Source of the DNA: Planctomycetota bacterium
GTDB taxonomy: Bacteria > Planctomycetota > UBA1135 > GCA-002686595
NCBI GenBank assembly: GCA_020638835.1
Contig: JACKHV010000006.1
Location: 62,001 to 126,000, forward strand
Direction of reading: 5' to 3'
DNA: 64,000 nucleotides
Numbering within the stretch: position 1 is the stretch's first letter; every line of letters starts with the position of its first letter. The notes beneath the pieces were generated by a model. The model worked only from the letters and a program-made list of their open reading frames with translations. It searched no databases and was not told where the DNA came from. Positions 24,653 through 32,236 of this stretch are shown piece by piece. The translations under genes and the position numbers were made by a program.

Positions 24653-26041
24653 TTGAAGAAGAACCTGATCTACGGCATCGACGACATCCCGCCGCTCGCC
24701 GAGGTCGTGCCGCTCGGATTCCAGCACTACCTGACGATGTTCGGGTCCACCGTCGCGATCCCGTTGATCCTGAAGGACGCGCTGGGCATCGGCGACGACA
24801 AGGTCGCGCTGGCGATGCTGATCAGCACGATGTTCTTCGTCAGCGGCATCACGACGCTGCTGCAGACGACCTTCGGCAACCGCTTGCCGCTGATCCAGGG
24901 CGGCACCTTCTCGCTGCTGACGCCCACGATCACGATCTGCGGCATGGCGGGGCTCAGCACTGCCGGCTGGGAAGTGCGGATGCAGCACGTGCAGGGCGCC
25001 GTGATCCTCGGCGGCGTCGTCGAGGCGTTGATCGGCTACTCCGGACTGGTCGGGAAGCTGCTGAAGTACGTCGGACCGATCACGATCGCGCCGACGATCG
25101 CGTTGATCGGGTTGTCGCTGTACCAGTTCGGCGCGCCGGAAGCGGGTCGGCACTGGGGTATTGGCGGACTGACGATCGCGCTGATCATCCTCTTCAGCCA
25201 GTACATGAAGCGCACGCACCGCGCCTTCGAGCTGTTCCCCGTGATGCTCGGCATCCTGATCGCGTGGGGGACGTCGTGGTTGCTCACGACGATGGGCGTC
25301 TTCGGGCCGGGCCACCCCGCCGCGGTGAAGACGGACGATATCGCCTCGGCGGACTGGTTCCGCGTCCCGCTGCCGTTCCAGTGGGGCATGCCCGTGTTCG
25401 GCGCCGCGGCCTTCATCGGGATGCTGGCGGGCTTCCTCGCCTCGATCGTCGAGTCGGTGGGGGATTACTACGCCTGCGCCCGACTCGCCGGCGCGCCCGT
25501 CCCCGACAAGCGCGTCGTCAGTCGCGGCATCGGCATGGAGGGCGTCGGTTGCGTGATCGCCGGCATCTTCGGCACCGGCAACGGCACGACGAGCTACTCC
25601 GAGAACATCGGCGCGATCGGCCTGACGCGCGTCGGCAGCCGCCGCGTCGTGCAGGTCGGCGGCGTGATCATGCTCGTGCTCGCGACCTTCGGGAAGTTCG
25701 GCGCGCTCTTCACGACGATCCCCGCGCCGATCGTCGGAGGCATGTACTGCGCGATGTTCGGGATGATCGCCTCCGTCGGCCTCTCGAACCTGCAGTTCGT
25801 CGACCTGAACTCGGCGCGCAACCTGTTCATCATCGGCTTCGCCTTCTTCATGGGGCTGTCGGTGCCCGTCTACTTCACGCAGCACCCCTTCCAGCTCGGC
25901 GCGGAACTCAGCTGGCTCGCCGACATCGTGAACACGCTCGGCAAGACGGGTATGGCCGTCGGCGCGCTCGTCGCCTTCGTGCTCGACAACACGATCCCCG
26001 GCACCGACGAGGAACGCGGCCTGACGGCGTGGAAGGCATGA
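24653..26041 (+). CDS. NCS2-family nucleobase:cation symporter (uracil/xanthine permease type)
   Basis: 462 residues from TTG at 24653; GGAGG lies just upstream and the N-terminus KKNLIYGIDDIPPL matches the family. About 14 membrane segments. The NAT signature region GIGMEGVGCVIAGIFGTGNG near 290-310 and the conserved Glu in ASIVESVGDYYA near 270 mark a purine/pyrimidine permease. The cytosine deaminase and the catabolic island support uptake of uracil, xanthine or a related base. A protein that starts with TTG may be weakly translated. Confidence 0.92.
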   Translation: MKKNLIYGIDDIPPLAEVVPLGFQHYLTMFGSTVAIPLILKDALGIGDDKVALAMLISTMFFVSGITTLLQTTFGNRLPLIQGGTFSLLTPTITICGMAGLSTAGWEVRMQHVQGAVILGGVVEALIGYSGLVGKLLKYVGPITIAPTIALIGLSLYQFGAPEAGRHWGIGGLTIALIILFSQYMKRTHRAFELFPVMLGILIAWGTSWLLTTMGVFGPGHPAAVKTDDIASADWFRVPLPFQWGMPVFGAAAFIGMLAGFLASIVESVGDYYACARLAGAPVPDKRVVSRGIGMEGVGCVIAGIFGTGNGTTSYSENIGAIGLTRVGSRRVVQVGGVIMLVLATFGKFGALFTTIPAPIVGGMYCAMFGMIASVGLSNLQFVDLNSARNLFIIGFAFFMGLSVPVYFTQHPFQLGAELSWLADIVNTLGKTGMAVGALVAFVLDNTIPGTDEERGLTAWKA

Positions 26042-26205
26042 CCGGAGCGTCCGGCGTCCCGTTTCGAGACTGGTCCGGTTCAGGGAAGCTCTCCTCGCGT
26101 GCAGTGCGAGAATGCGCCGCCCGCGTGGGCTAGAATGCCGTCGCGTCGCGGGAGTCGACCGATCCTTCGCACCCTCTCCTGATCGACCTCGCCAGGAGGT
26201 CGCCG

Positions 26206-26643
26206 ATGTTCGAGCGCTTCTACCAGCCAGACAGTCCGTTCGTGTACGTCCGCTTGTCGGGCGTTCTCGACGACTTCCAGGTCCGTCAGCAGCTCGACGA
26301 GTACAACCAGGAAGCGCGCGGGCGGACCGGGATCCTCGAGCTGGCTGACGCTCGCTACGTCGAAGACGTGGACAAGGTGAGCGTCAAGGGCCTCGTCGAC
26401 AGCGCGGGCCTGGAGCGCGGACAGAGCCGCGTCGAAGGCGGCAAGCTCGCCGTCGTCGTCAGGACGCCCGTGCAGTACGGGCTCGCGCGAGCCTACACCG
26501 AGATCTCGTCCAACTTCCGCGATGCCGTCGCCGTCTTCTACGACTTCGACGAAGCGCTGCGCTGGCTGCTCCCTCCGGATCGCATCGACGACGCGCGCGA
26601 CTTCATCGCGAGCCGCCCGCCGCCCGCCGGTCCGGCGTCGTGA
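26206..26643 (+). CDS. Small protein with STAS-like fold, unknown function
   Basis: 145 residues, no signal. ATG at 26206 is preceded by AGGAGG 7-8 bases away. Strand-helix alternation (FVYVRLSGVLDDF, GILELADARYVEDVD, KLAVVVRTPVQYGLARAY, DAVAVFYDFDEALRWL) resembles the SpoIIAA-like/STAS domains of small stress proteins. No phosphoacceptor is certain. Its stop overlaps a GTG start of the next gene. A TAGAAT box at 26131-26136 is a possible -10 for this short operon. Confidence 0.68.
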   Translation: MFERFYQPDSPFVYVRLSGVLDDFQVRQQLDEYNQEARGRTGILELADARYVEDVDKVSVKGLVDSAGLERGQSRVEGGKLAVVVRTPVQYGLARAYTEISSNFRDAVAVFYDFDEALRWLLPPDRIDDARDFIASRPPPAGPAS

Positions 26644-26993
26644 CCCACCGTTCCCCGCACACGAGCCGACGAATGATCTGCAAGCTGCTCCCCGTCCTCG
26701 CGCTCACGAGCTGCGTCGCCATCCCGACCTCGCACCCGACGACCCTCGTGCACCTCGACATCGACGGCTCACCGCGCGTGCTGCCCGGCGGCCCCTCGAT
26801 CTACATCGACGACGTCTACCGCGGGAACCCCGTCGGCGACTCCTTCCACATCCGGCTGCCGGTCGGCGAACACGATGCGCGCCTGATGGGCGGATCGGAA
26901 CTCGTCTGGGAGGGCGTGATCCACGTCGAACGGTCTTCGGCGACGCAAGTGATCGAGATCCGCTACGAGCAGCCGGTCGCCGTCAGAACTTGA
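26640..26993 (+). CDS. Small lipoprotein or secreted protein, unknown function
   Basis: 117 residues from GTG at 26640, overlapping the previous stop; ATG at 26673 is an alternative that gives MICKLLPVLALTSC. The hydrophobic segment ends in a lipobox (LALTSC). The mature part holds repeated beta strands (VLPGGPSIYIDDVYRG, PVGEHDARLMGGSELVWEG) like a PEGA-type surface domain. It overlaps the next gene by four bases (TTGA). Confidence 0.68.
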   Translation: MTHRSPHTSRRMICKLLPVLALTSCVAIPTSHPTTLVHLDIDGSPRVLPGGPSIYIDDVYRGNPVGDSFHIRLPVGEHDARLMGGSELVWEGVIHVERSSATQVIEIRYEQPVAVRT

Positions 26994-27334
26994 CGAACTC
27001 CGCGCTGCACCTGCTCTTCGTCTGCAGCCGGAACCGCTGGCGCAGTCCGACCGCGGAGCGGATCTACGCGCGGGCGCCCGGCGTCGCGTCCCGCTCGCGC
27101 GGCCTGAGCCCGAACGCTGCGCGCCGCCTGACCGCGGCCGACGTGCGCTGGGCCGACCTCGTGTTCGTGATGGAGGCGGAGCACCAGCGGCGCTTGCGGC
27201 GCGAGTTCGGCACGGAGCTCGAGGGGCGCGCCGTCCACGTGCTCGACATCCCGGACGACTACGGCTTCATGGACCCCGAGCTCGTCGAGCTGATCTCGAG
27301 CGCCGTCGACCCGCATCTCGACGCTTCGCTCTAG
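26990..27334 (+). CDS. Low-molecular-weight protein tyrosine phosphatase family protein
   Basis: 114 residues from TTG at 26990, overlapping the upstream stop. The P-loop is CSRNRWRSPTAE near residue 12, a Trp-containing variant of CX5R, and WADLVFVMEAEHQRRL plus LDIPDDYGFMDPELV form the rest of the family. The general-acid Asp region (DIPDDY) is present. It is one of the small LMW-PTP relatives of about 110 residues found in many bacteria. Partner kinase unknown. Confidence 0.85.
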   Translation: MTNSALHLLFVCSRNRWRSPTAERIYARAPGVASRSRGLSPNAARRLTAADVRWADLVFVMEAEHQRRLRREFGTELEGRAVHVLDIPDDYGFMDPELVELISSAVDPHLDASL

Positions 27335-27367
27335 ACTCGACGCGAGTCCCGCCCCCGGAGAACCGCC

Positions 27368-27703
27368 ATGCTCGCCGACGACTTCCGCCGCCTCGCCCTC
27401 GCGCTCCCCGAGACCGAAGAGCGCGAGCACCACGACCATCCCGACTTCCGCGTCGGCGGCAAGGTCTTCGCCACCCTCGGGCCGGACGGCGAGTGGGCGA
27501 TGTTGAAGCTGACGCCCGAGGCGCAAGCGCGCTGCGTCGACGCGCGGCCGAAGGTCTTCGAGGCCTTTCCCGGCGCCTGGGGCAAGCAAGGTTGCACGCG
27601 CGTCTGGTTGGCGAAGGCGAAGGAAGCGGACGTGTCGAAGCTCGTCGAGACGGCGTGGCGCCGCACGGCGCCGAAGCGCTTGTCGGAAGGTCGGCACGAT
27701 TGA
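27368..27703 (+). CDS. MmcQ/YjbR family protein
   Basis: 111 residues. Starts with LADDFRRLALALPETEE, and contains HPDFRVGGKVFATL and LLKLTPE-type strands, the standard YjbR layout (a CyaY-like DNA-binding-type fold). Function in the family is unclear. SD CGGAG lies upstream and TAGACT at 27333 may serve as its -10. The stop overlaps the TTG of the next gene. Confidence 0.85.
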   Translation: MLADDFRRLALALPETEEREHHDHPDFRVGGKVFATLGPDGEWAMLKLTPEAQARCVDARPKVFEAFPGAWGKQGCTRVWLAKAKEADVSKLVETAWRRTAPKRLSEGRHD

Positions 27704-28194
27704 GCAGCGACGACGTCGAGGACGTCCGCGAGTTCCACCGTCGCATCACGCGCGCGATCGTCGTGCCGCAAGTGATGATCTGGGCGTTGATCGCGTTCGT
27801 GCCCGTCACGCTGCACGGTGGTCCGGGGATGGACGTCGGCTACGCGCTCCTGCTGATGCTCTTCTCTGCGCTCCTCGCTCTCGTCGCCCTCGTCTCGGCC
27901 TTCCGTTCCGGCTACTTCGCGGCCTTCGCTCTGCAGCTCTCGCTGCCCGCCGCGGTGATCGCCGGTCACTACCTGGTCGGCGAGCTTCGCACGCCTCCGA
28001 CGCGGGACGCCGCCGAGTACCAGCACCTCGTCGGCTGGTCGCGCGAGCAGGTCGAGGAGGAGTTCGGAACCTACGGGATGCAGACGACGCACTACCAGCG
28101 AAGCGGTCAACCGCCGGTCATACTGCTCTACTATCCGGGCCTCGAGATCGAAGTCTCCGAGGCCGACGTGGTCGTCGCGGTCCGAGAACGCTGA
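27700..28194 (+). CDS. Membrane protein, unknown function
   Basis: 164 residues from TTG at 27700, coupled to the YjbR-type gene by TTGA overlap. Three hydrophobic helices near 20-40, 45-70 and 72-92 are followed by a soluble C-terminal domain of about 70 residues (YQHLVGWSREQVEEEFGTYG) whose opening resembles small envelope domains that bind peptides, but this is weak. No functional motif. Confidence 0.65.
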   Translation: MSSDDVEDVREFHRRITRAIVVPQVMIWALIAFVPVTLHGGPGMDVGYALLLMLFSALLALVALVSAFRSGYFAAFALQLSLPAAVIAGHYLVGELRTPPTRDAAEYQHLVGWSREQVEEEFGTYGMQTTHYQRSGQPPVILLYYPGLEIEVSEADVVVAVRER

Positions 28195-28218
28195 CCGACC
28201 GAGCGAGAGGAGAAGAAC

Positions 28219-28500
28219 ATGAAAGCCATCTGGAACGGAGCCGTGATCGCCGAGTCCGACGACACCGTGGTCGTCGAGGGGAACCACTACTTCCCGCGCG
28301 ACGCGGTCAAGGACGAGTTCCTCGAGAAGAGCAGCACGACGACGGTGTGCGGCTGGAAGGGGACGGCGAGCTACTACACGCTGCGCGTCGAGGGCGCGAC
28401 GAACAGGGACGCGGCTTGGTACTACCCCGAGCCCAAGTCGGCCGCGGCGGAGATCCGCGGTCGCGTCGCGTTCTGGAAGGGCGTCGAAGTCACGCGCTGA
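28219..28500 (+). CDS. DUF427 domain protein
   Basis: 93 residues, SD GAGAGGAG 6 bases before ATG. It contains the DUF427 signatures WNGAVIAESDDTVVVEGNHYFP, CGWKGTASYY and PYYPEPK-like WYYPEPKS. The family is small, cytoplasmic and uncharacterised. It is a near complete match in length to the typical single-domain member. Confidence 0.9.
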   Translation: MKAIWNGAVIAESDDTVVVEGNHYFPRDAVKDEFLEKSSTTTVCGWKGTASYYTLRVEGATNRDAAWYYPEPKSAAAEIRGRVAFWKGVEVTR

Positions 28501-28540
28501 TCGCTCCCGCTTCGGCGGTCGGAGCCCGATCGTCCGTCCG

Positions 28541-28933
28541 ATGAATGCCGTCCACTTCATCCTCTACGTCGCCGACCAGGACGCGAGCACGCGCTTCTAC
28601 GCGGCGGCCCTGCAACGCGAACCGCGGCTGCACGTGCCCGGCATGACCGAGTTCGAGCTGCCGGGAAGCGCCGTGCTCGGCCTGATGCCGGCCGCCGGGA
28701 TCCGGCACCTGCTCGGCGACGCGCTGCCCGACCCCGCGCGCGCCGCGGGTGTGCCGCGCGCCGAGCTGTACCTGCTCGTCGACGATCCCGAGTCCGCCCA
28801 CCGGCGTGCGCTGGACGCCGGCGCGCGCGAGCTGAGCGCGGTCGAGCCGCGCGACTGGGGGGACGTCACCGGTTACTCGCTCGACCCCGACGGTCACGTG
28901 CTGGCCTTCGCGGGGCGTTCGAACGCGCGCTGA
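28541..28933 (+). CDS. VOC family protein
   Basis: 130 residues. Starts with MNAVHFILYVADQDASTRFYAAAL, the first beta-alpha-beta-beta-beta module of the VOC (glyoxalase/bleomycin) superfamily, and ends with YSLDPDGHVLAFAG. Metal ligands in such proteins are usually His and Glu; His at residue 5 is in place, the others are uncertain. Antibiotic resistance and glyoxalase roles cannot be distinguished. A VOC domain also occurs in the next gene. Confidence 0.82.
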   Translation: MNAVHFILYVADQDASTRFYAAALQREPRLHVPGMTEFELPGSAVLGLMPAAGIRHLLGDALPDPARAAGVPRAELYLLVDDPESAHRRALDAGARELSAVEPRDWGDVTGYSLDPDGHVLAFAGRSNAR

Positions 28934-28937
28934 ACTT

Positions 28938-28956
28938 GCGCCTTCGCGCGAGGCGC
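28938..28956 (+). terminator. Possible hairpin after the VOC gene
   Basis: A 6-bp stem GCGCCT/AGGCGC with a 7-base loop, beginning just past the stop. No T-tract. Confidence 0.3.
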
Positions 28957-29026
28957 GCCACGCTCTGCCGGTCCCGCTCGCCTGCGCCGCGCTCCATCTC
29001 CTCGTTCGGCGCTCGAGCCTCTCGAC

Positions 29027-29866
29027 ATGGAATTCAGAGCAACACCCGTCGCCTACGTCGAGTCGACGCGCAAGGAACCACTCGACGATGACTGGTCGCG
29101 CGAGACCTCCTCGATCGTGCTCACGGACGACTACGACGAGTCCGCGCTGCAAGGCATCGAGGACTACTCGCACGTCGAGGTGACCTTCTGCTTCCACCGC
29201 GTCGACCCCGCCGAGGTCGTACGCGGCGCCCGCCACCCGCGCGGCAACCCCGGCTTCCCACTGACGGGCATCTTCGCCCAGCGCGCCAAGAATCGTCCGA
29301 ACCGCATCGGGCACACGACGTGTCGCTTGGTGAAGCGCGAGGGGCGGCGCTTGCACGTCGTCGATCTCGACTGCATCGACGGGACACCGGTGCTGGACCT
29401 GAAGCCGGCCGTGCGCGCGTTCCAGCCGCGCGAGGAAGTCTCGCAGCCGCGCTGGGTGGACGAACTGACGCGCGATTACTGGGCGACGAGTCGGGGGCCG
29501 GCGCCCGCGAGGCTGCGGCGCATCGCCTTGCGTGCGCATCACGTCGAGTCGCTCGCCGAGTTCTACTCCGCCGTGTTCGGCATGCGCTTCGAGTCGAGCA
29601 AGACGAGCGGCATGCCGTGCTTCGTGGGCCGACTCGGCGACGTCGTCCTACAGCTCGTGCCGCTGCGCGACGCGTCGGACTTCGAAGGTTTCCCGCTGCA
29701 CCAGCTCGGTTTCGACGTGCAGGACGTCGACGAGGCGGTGCAATCGGTGCTCGAGCTCGGAGGTCGGCTCGAAGAGGAGGTGGTCCGGAAGGATGATCGC
29801 GCTCACGCTTGCGTGCGTGACCCCGACGGGAACACGATCGAGCTGTTCGGGCCCGCAGCCGGCTGA
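29027..29866 (+). CDS. TrmO-like tRNA methyltransferase fused to a VOC domain
   Basis: 279 residues. Residues about 1-150 match TrmO/TsaA (tRNA t6A37 N6-methyltransferase, SAM-dependent): PVAYVESTRKEP, HVEVTFCFHRV, RGNPGFPLTGIFAQRAKNRP, RIGHTTCRLV and DLDCIDGTPVLDLKP. Residues about 165-279 form a VOC domain: ALRAHHVESLAEFYSAVFGM, GFDVQDVDEAV and CVRDPDGNTIELFG. TrmO normally stands alone or carries a different C-terminal extension. The frame is open across the linker, so the fusion is real in this sequence. Function of the added domain is unknown. Confidence 0.85.
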   Translation: MEFRATPVAYVESTRKEPLDDDWSRETSSIVLTDDYDESALQGIEDYSHVEVTFCFHRVDPAEVVRGARHPRGNPGFPLTGIFAQRAKNRPNRIGHTTCRLVKREGRRLHVVDLDCIDGTPVLDLKPAVRAFQPREEVSQPRWVDELTRDYWATSRGPAPARLRRIALRAHHVESLAEFYSAVFGMRFESSKTSGMPCFVGRLGDVVLQLVPLRDASDFEGFPLHQLGFDVQDVDEAVQSVLELGGRLEEEVVRKDDRAHACVRDPDGNTIELFGPAAG

Positions 29867-29884
29867 GAGAGAGGAAGCGACAAG

Positions 29885-30181
29885 GTGACTCCGGTACTCG
29901 AGCGCACCCGCCACCACGCCGACGCGCTCCTCGCCGCCGACGAACGCGAGCGGCGGCTCCTCGAAGCGGAGTGCGGCGACAGGCTGCCGCTGTGGCACGA
30001 TGGAACGCCAGAGGGGCTCGAGCTGGAAGGCTGCCAGGTAGGTCAGCTCGACGTGTGGATCCGCAGAGCGCCGCTGGGCTGGCGCGAGGTCTTGGTGGCG
30101 GCGGAGTTCGCTGACGAACCCACGTCGCACGAGGGAAACCCCGCGCAGCGCCGCGACGCGCCAGTCTCGAGCGCACCGTGA
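29885..30181 (+). CDS. Small protein of unknown function
   Basis: 98 residues from GTG at 29885, with GAGAGAGGAAG upstream. No domain recognised; the N-terminal half is helical and charged (RTRHHADALLAADERERRLL), the C-terminus is polar. Its stop overlaps the GTG of the next gene by four bases, the same coupling seen elsewhere here, which is the main support that it is real. Confidence 0.5.
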   Translation: MTPVLERTRHHADALLAADERERRLLEAECGDRLPLWHDGTPEGLELEGCQVGQLDVWIRRAPLGWREVLVAAEFADEPTSHEGNPAQRRDAPVSSAP

Positions 30182-31038
30182 AGCGCCTCCTGATCACCGG
30201 CGCCACCGGTAATCAAGGCGGCGCTGCGGCGCGACGCGCCCTCGCGCGCGGACAGGACGTGCGTGTCGCGGGGACGAGAGTGGACGTGCTGCGCGAACGC
30301 TTCACCGGCGCGGAAGTTGCGCGACTCGACCTCTGCGATCCATCGACCTTCGCGCTGGCCTGCGAAGGCGTGGACGGGGTGTTCCTGATTCGGCCGCCGA
30401 AGATCGCGAAGGTGGGGCCGACCTTGAACGCGTTCATCGACGAGGCCGCGCGCGCGGGAGTGCAGCACTTCGTCTTCTCGTCCGTCGCGGGTGCCGAGCG
30501 CATGAAGCACATCCCGCACCACAAGGTCGAGCGTCACCTGATCGAGGGCTCGCTGCCCTGGACGATCCTGCGGCCGGGCTTCTTCGCGCAGAACTTCGCG
30601 GACGCGTACCGCCTCGACATCGTGGAGGATGACCGCGTCTACGTCCCGGCGGCGGACGGTTGCGCGGCCTTCATCGACACGCGCGACGTCGGCGAACTCG
30701 CGGCTCAGATTCTGGCGGAGCCGGAAGGGCACGCCAGGAAGGCGTACTGGTTGACGGGCCCCGAGTCGCTGAGCTTCGCGCAGGCTGCGACGATCTTGAC
30801 CCAAGAACTCGGGCGCGAGGTCCGCTACGAGCGGGCAAGCGCGCTCGGCTACGTGCGCCACCTGCGCAAGCGCCACCGCCTGGGATGGATGCAGACCGTG
30901 ATCCAGACCGGGCTGCACCTCGGCTTGCGCCGCGGCGATGCGGAAGCGGTCTCGCCGCAGCTCGCCGAGCTGCTCGGCCGAGGACCGCGCAGCCTGCGCG
31001 ACTTCGTACGCGATCATCGCGAGCGCTGGATGCGCTGA
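30178..31038 (+). CDS. NmrA-like NAD(P)-binding protein
   Basis: 286 residues from GTG at 30178. The start TGATGNQGG is the glycine-rich Rossmann motif of NmrA-like atypical short-chain dehydrogenases, followed by VFLIRPPK, HFVFSSVAGA and WTILRPGFFAQNF. The catalytic YxxxK of active SDRs is not conserved in place, so it may sense NAD(P) rather than catalyse a reaction. It closes the run of small genes from 26.2 kb. Confidence 0.88.
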   Translation: MKRLLITGATGNQGGAAARRALARGQDVRVAGTRVDVLRERFTGAEVARLDLCDPSTFALACEGVDGVFLIRPPKIAKVGPTLNAFIDEAARAGVQHFVFSSVAGAERMKHIPHHKVERHLIEGSLPWTILRPGFFAQNFADAYRLDIVEDDRVYVPAADGCAAFIDTRDVGELAAQILAEPEGHARKAYWLTGPESLSFAQAATILTQELGREVRYERASALGYVRHLRKRHRLGWMQTVIQTGLHLGLRRGDAEAVSPQLAELLGRGPRSLRDFVRDHRERWMR

Positions 31039-31091
31039 GGCCGGGAAGGCCGCGCAGCAGGCATCCCTCGATCTTCCGTGGAGGATGGGAC

Positions 31092-31109
31092 CCGGCGGTG
31101 AGCCGCCGG
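31092..31109. terminator. Hairpin between the NmrA-like gene and preA
   Basis: A 7-bp stem CCGGCGG/CCGCCGG with a TGAG loop in the 72-base convergent gap, directly beside the preA stop. No T-tract in either direction. Confidence 0.45.
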
Positions 31110-31110
31110 C

Positions 31111-32211
31111 TCAGTCCGTGACGAGCGAGTCCGTCTCCTTCGCGATGTCGCCCTTCCACATCTCGTCGCGGTTCGCCTGGCCCGCCTTGGCGCGCTTCGC
31201 GGCGCGTTGACGCTCGACGAGGTCGGCGTGGGTCGTGAAGTAGGGGAGGCTCGCGCCGACCAGCTCGGTGACGGAGTTGAAGCCCTTCTCGCCCATGAAG
31301 GCGGCGAGGCCGTCCTCGAGCTTCGAGATCATCTCGTAGCCCTGCAGCATCGCGCCGGTGCAGACCTGCACGGTGCTCGCGCCGACGGCGAGGAACATGA
31401 TCGCGTCCTCGGCGTCCATCACGCCACCCATGCCGGAGATCGAGACGCCGGGGCAGGCGCGGGCGATCTCCATCACTTGGCGCAGCGCGAGCGGACGCAC
31501 GGCGCGTCCGGAATAGCCGCCGGGTTCGGAGTAGCCCTCGACGGTCGGCATCGGCCGCAGCGTGTCGAGGTTGATGCCGATGATGCCGAGGATCGTGTTG
31601 ATCGCGCTGATGCCGTCCGCGCCGCCGCGCACGGCGGCCTTCGAAGGCACGGTGATGTCGGTGATGTTCGGCGTCATCTTCGCCCAGACCGGCACCTTCG
31701 ACACGGACTTCACCCAGCTCGTCACTTCCTCGACGATCTCGGGATCCTGGCCCATCGCGGCGCCCATCTTGCGCTCGGGCAAGCCGTGCGGGCAGGAGAG
31801 GTTGAGCTCGAAGGCGTCGACGCCGGTCTCCTGCACGCGCTCGGTGATCTCGACCCAGCGGTCCTTCGAGAACTCTTCCATGATCGACGCGATCAGCGCG
31901 TGGTCGGGGTACGCCTCCTTGCACTGGCGCAGCTCCTCGAGCCAGACGTCGAAGGGGCGGTCGGAGATCAGCTCGATGTTCTGGAAGCCGATGACCTGCT
32001 TCGAGTCGGCGTCCGCCGTCAGCTTGCCGTAGCGCGGCACGACGTTCGTGACCTTCTCGTTCTCGAGGCTCAGCGTCTTGCAGACGATGCCGCCCCAACC
32101 GAGCTCGAAGGAGCGCTGGATCACCTTGCCGTTCGTGCCGGGAGGGCCCGACGCGAGCACGAAGGGGTTCGGGAACTTGATGCCGTCGACGGTGATGCTG
32201 AGGTCGGTCAT
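31111..32211 (-). CDS. preA: Dihydropyrimidine dehydrogenase PreA-like subunit without a ferredoxin domain
   Basis: 366 residues. An FMN barrel of the dihydroorotate dehydrogenase type: FVLASGPPGTN, NLSCPHGLPERKMG with the catalytic Cys near 146, KMTPNITD, SGMGGV and GASTVQVCTGAM. It would reduce uracil or thymine to the 5,6-dihydro form. Known PreA proteins are longer and end in a two-cluster ferredoxin domain that takes electrons from PreT; here the protein stops soon after the barrel with a short charged tail. No preT gene is in the window. It is last in the leftward operon (25 bases after the aminotransferase stop). Confidence 0.88.
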   Translation of the reverse strand: MTDLSITVDGIKFPNPFVLASGPPGTNGKVIQRSFELGWGGIVCKTLSLENEKVTNVVPRYGKLTADADSKQVIGFQNIELISDRPFDVWLEELRQCKEAYPDHALIASIMEEFSKDRWVEITERVQETGVDAFELNLSCPHGLPERKMGAAMGQDPEIVEEVTSWVKSVSKVPVWAKMTPNITDITVPSKAAVRGGADGISAINTILGIIGINLDTLRPMPTVEGYSEPGGYSGRAVRPLALRQVMEIARACPGVSISGMGGVMDAEDAIMFLAVGASTVQVCTGAMLQGYEMISKLEDGLAAFMGEKGFNSVTELVGASLPYFTTHADLVERQRAAKRAKAGQANRDEMWKGDIAKETDSLVTD

Positions 32212-32236
32212 GGCTGCGCGGGACGAGCCCGCCCTC

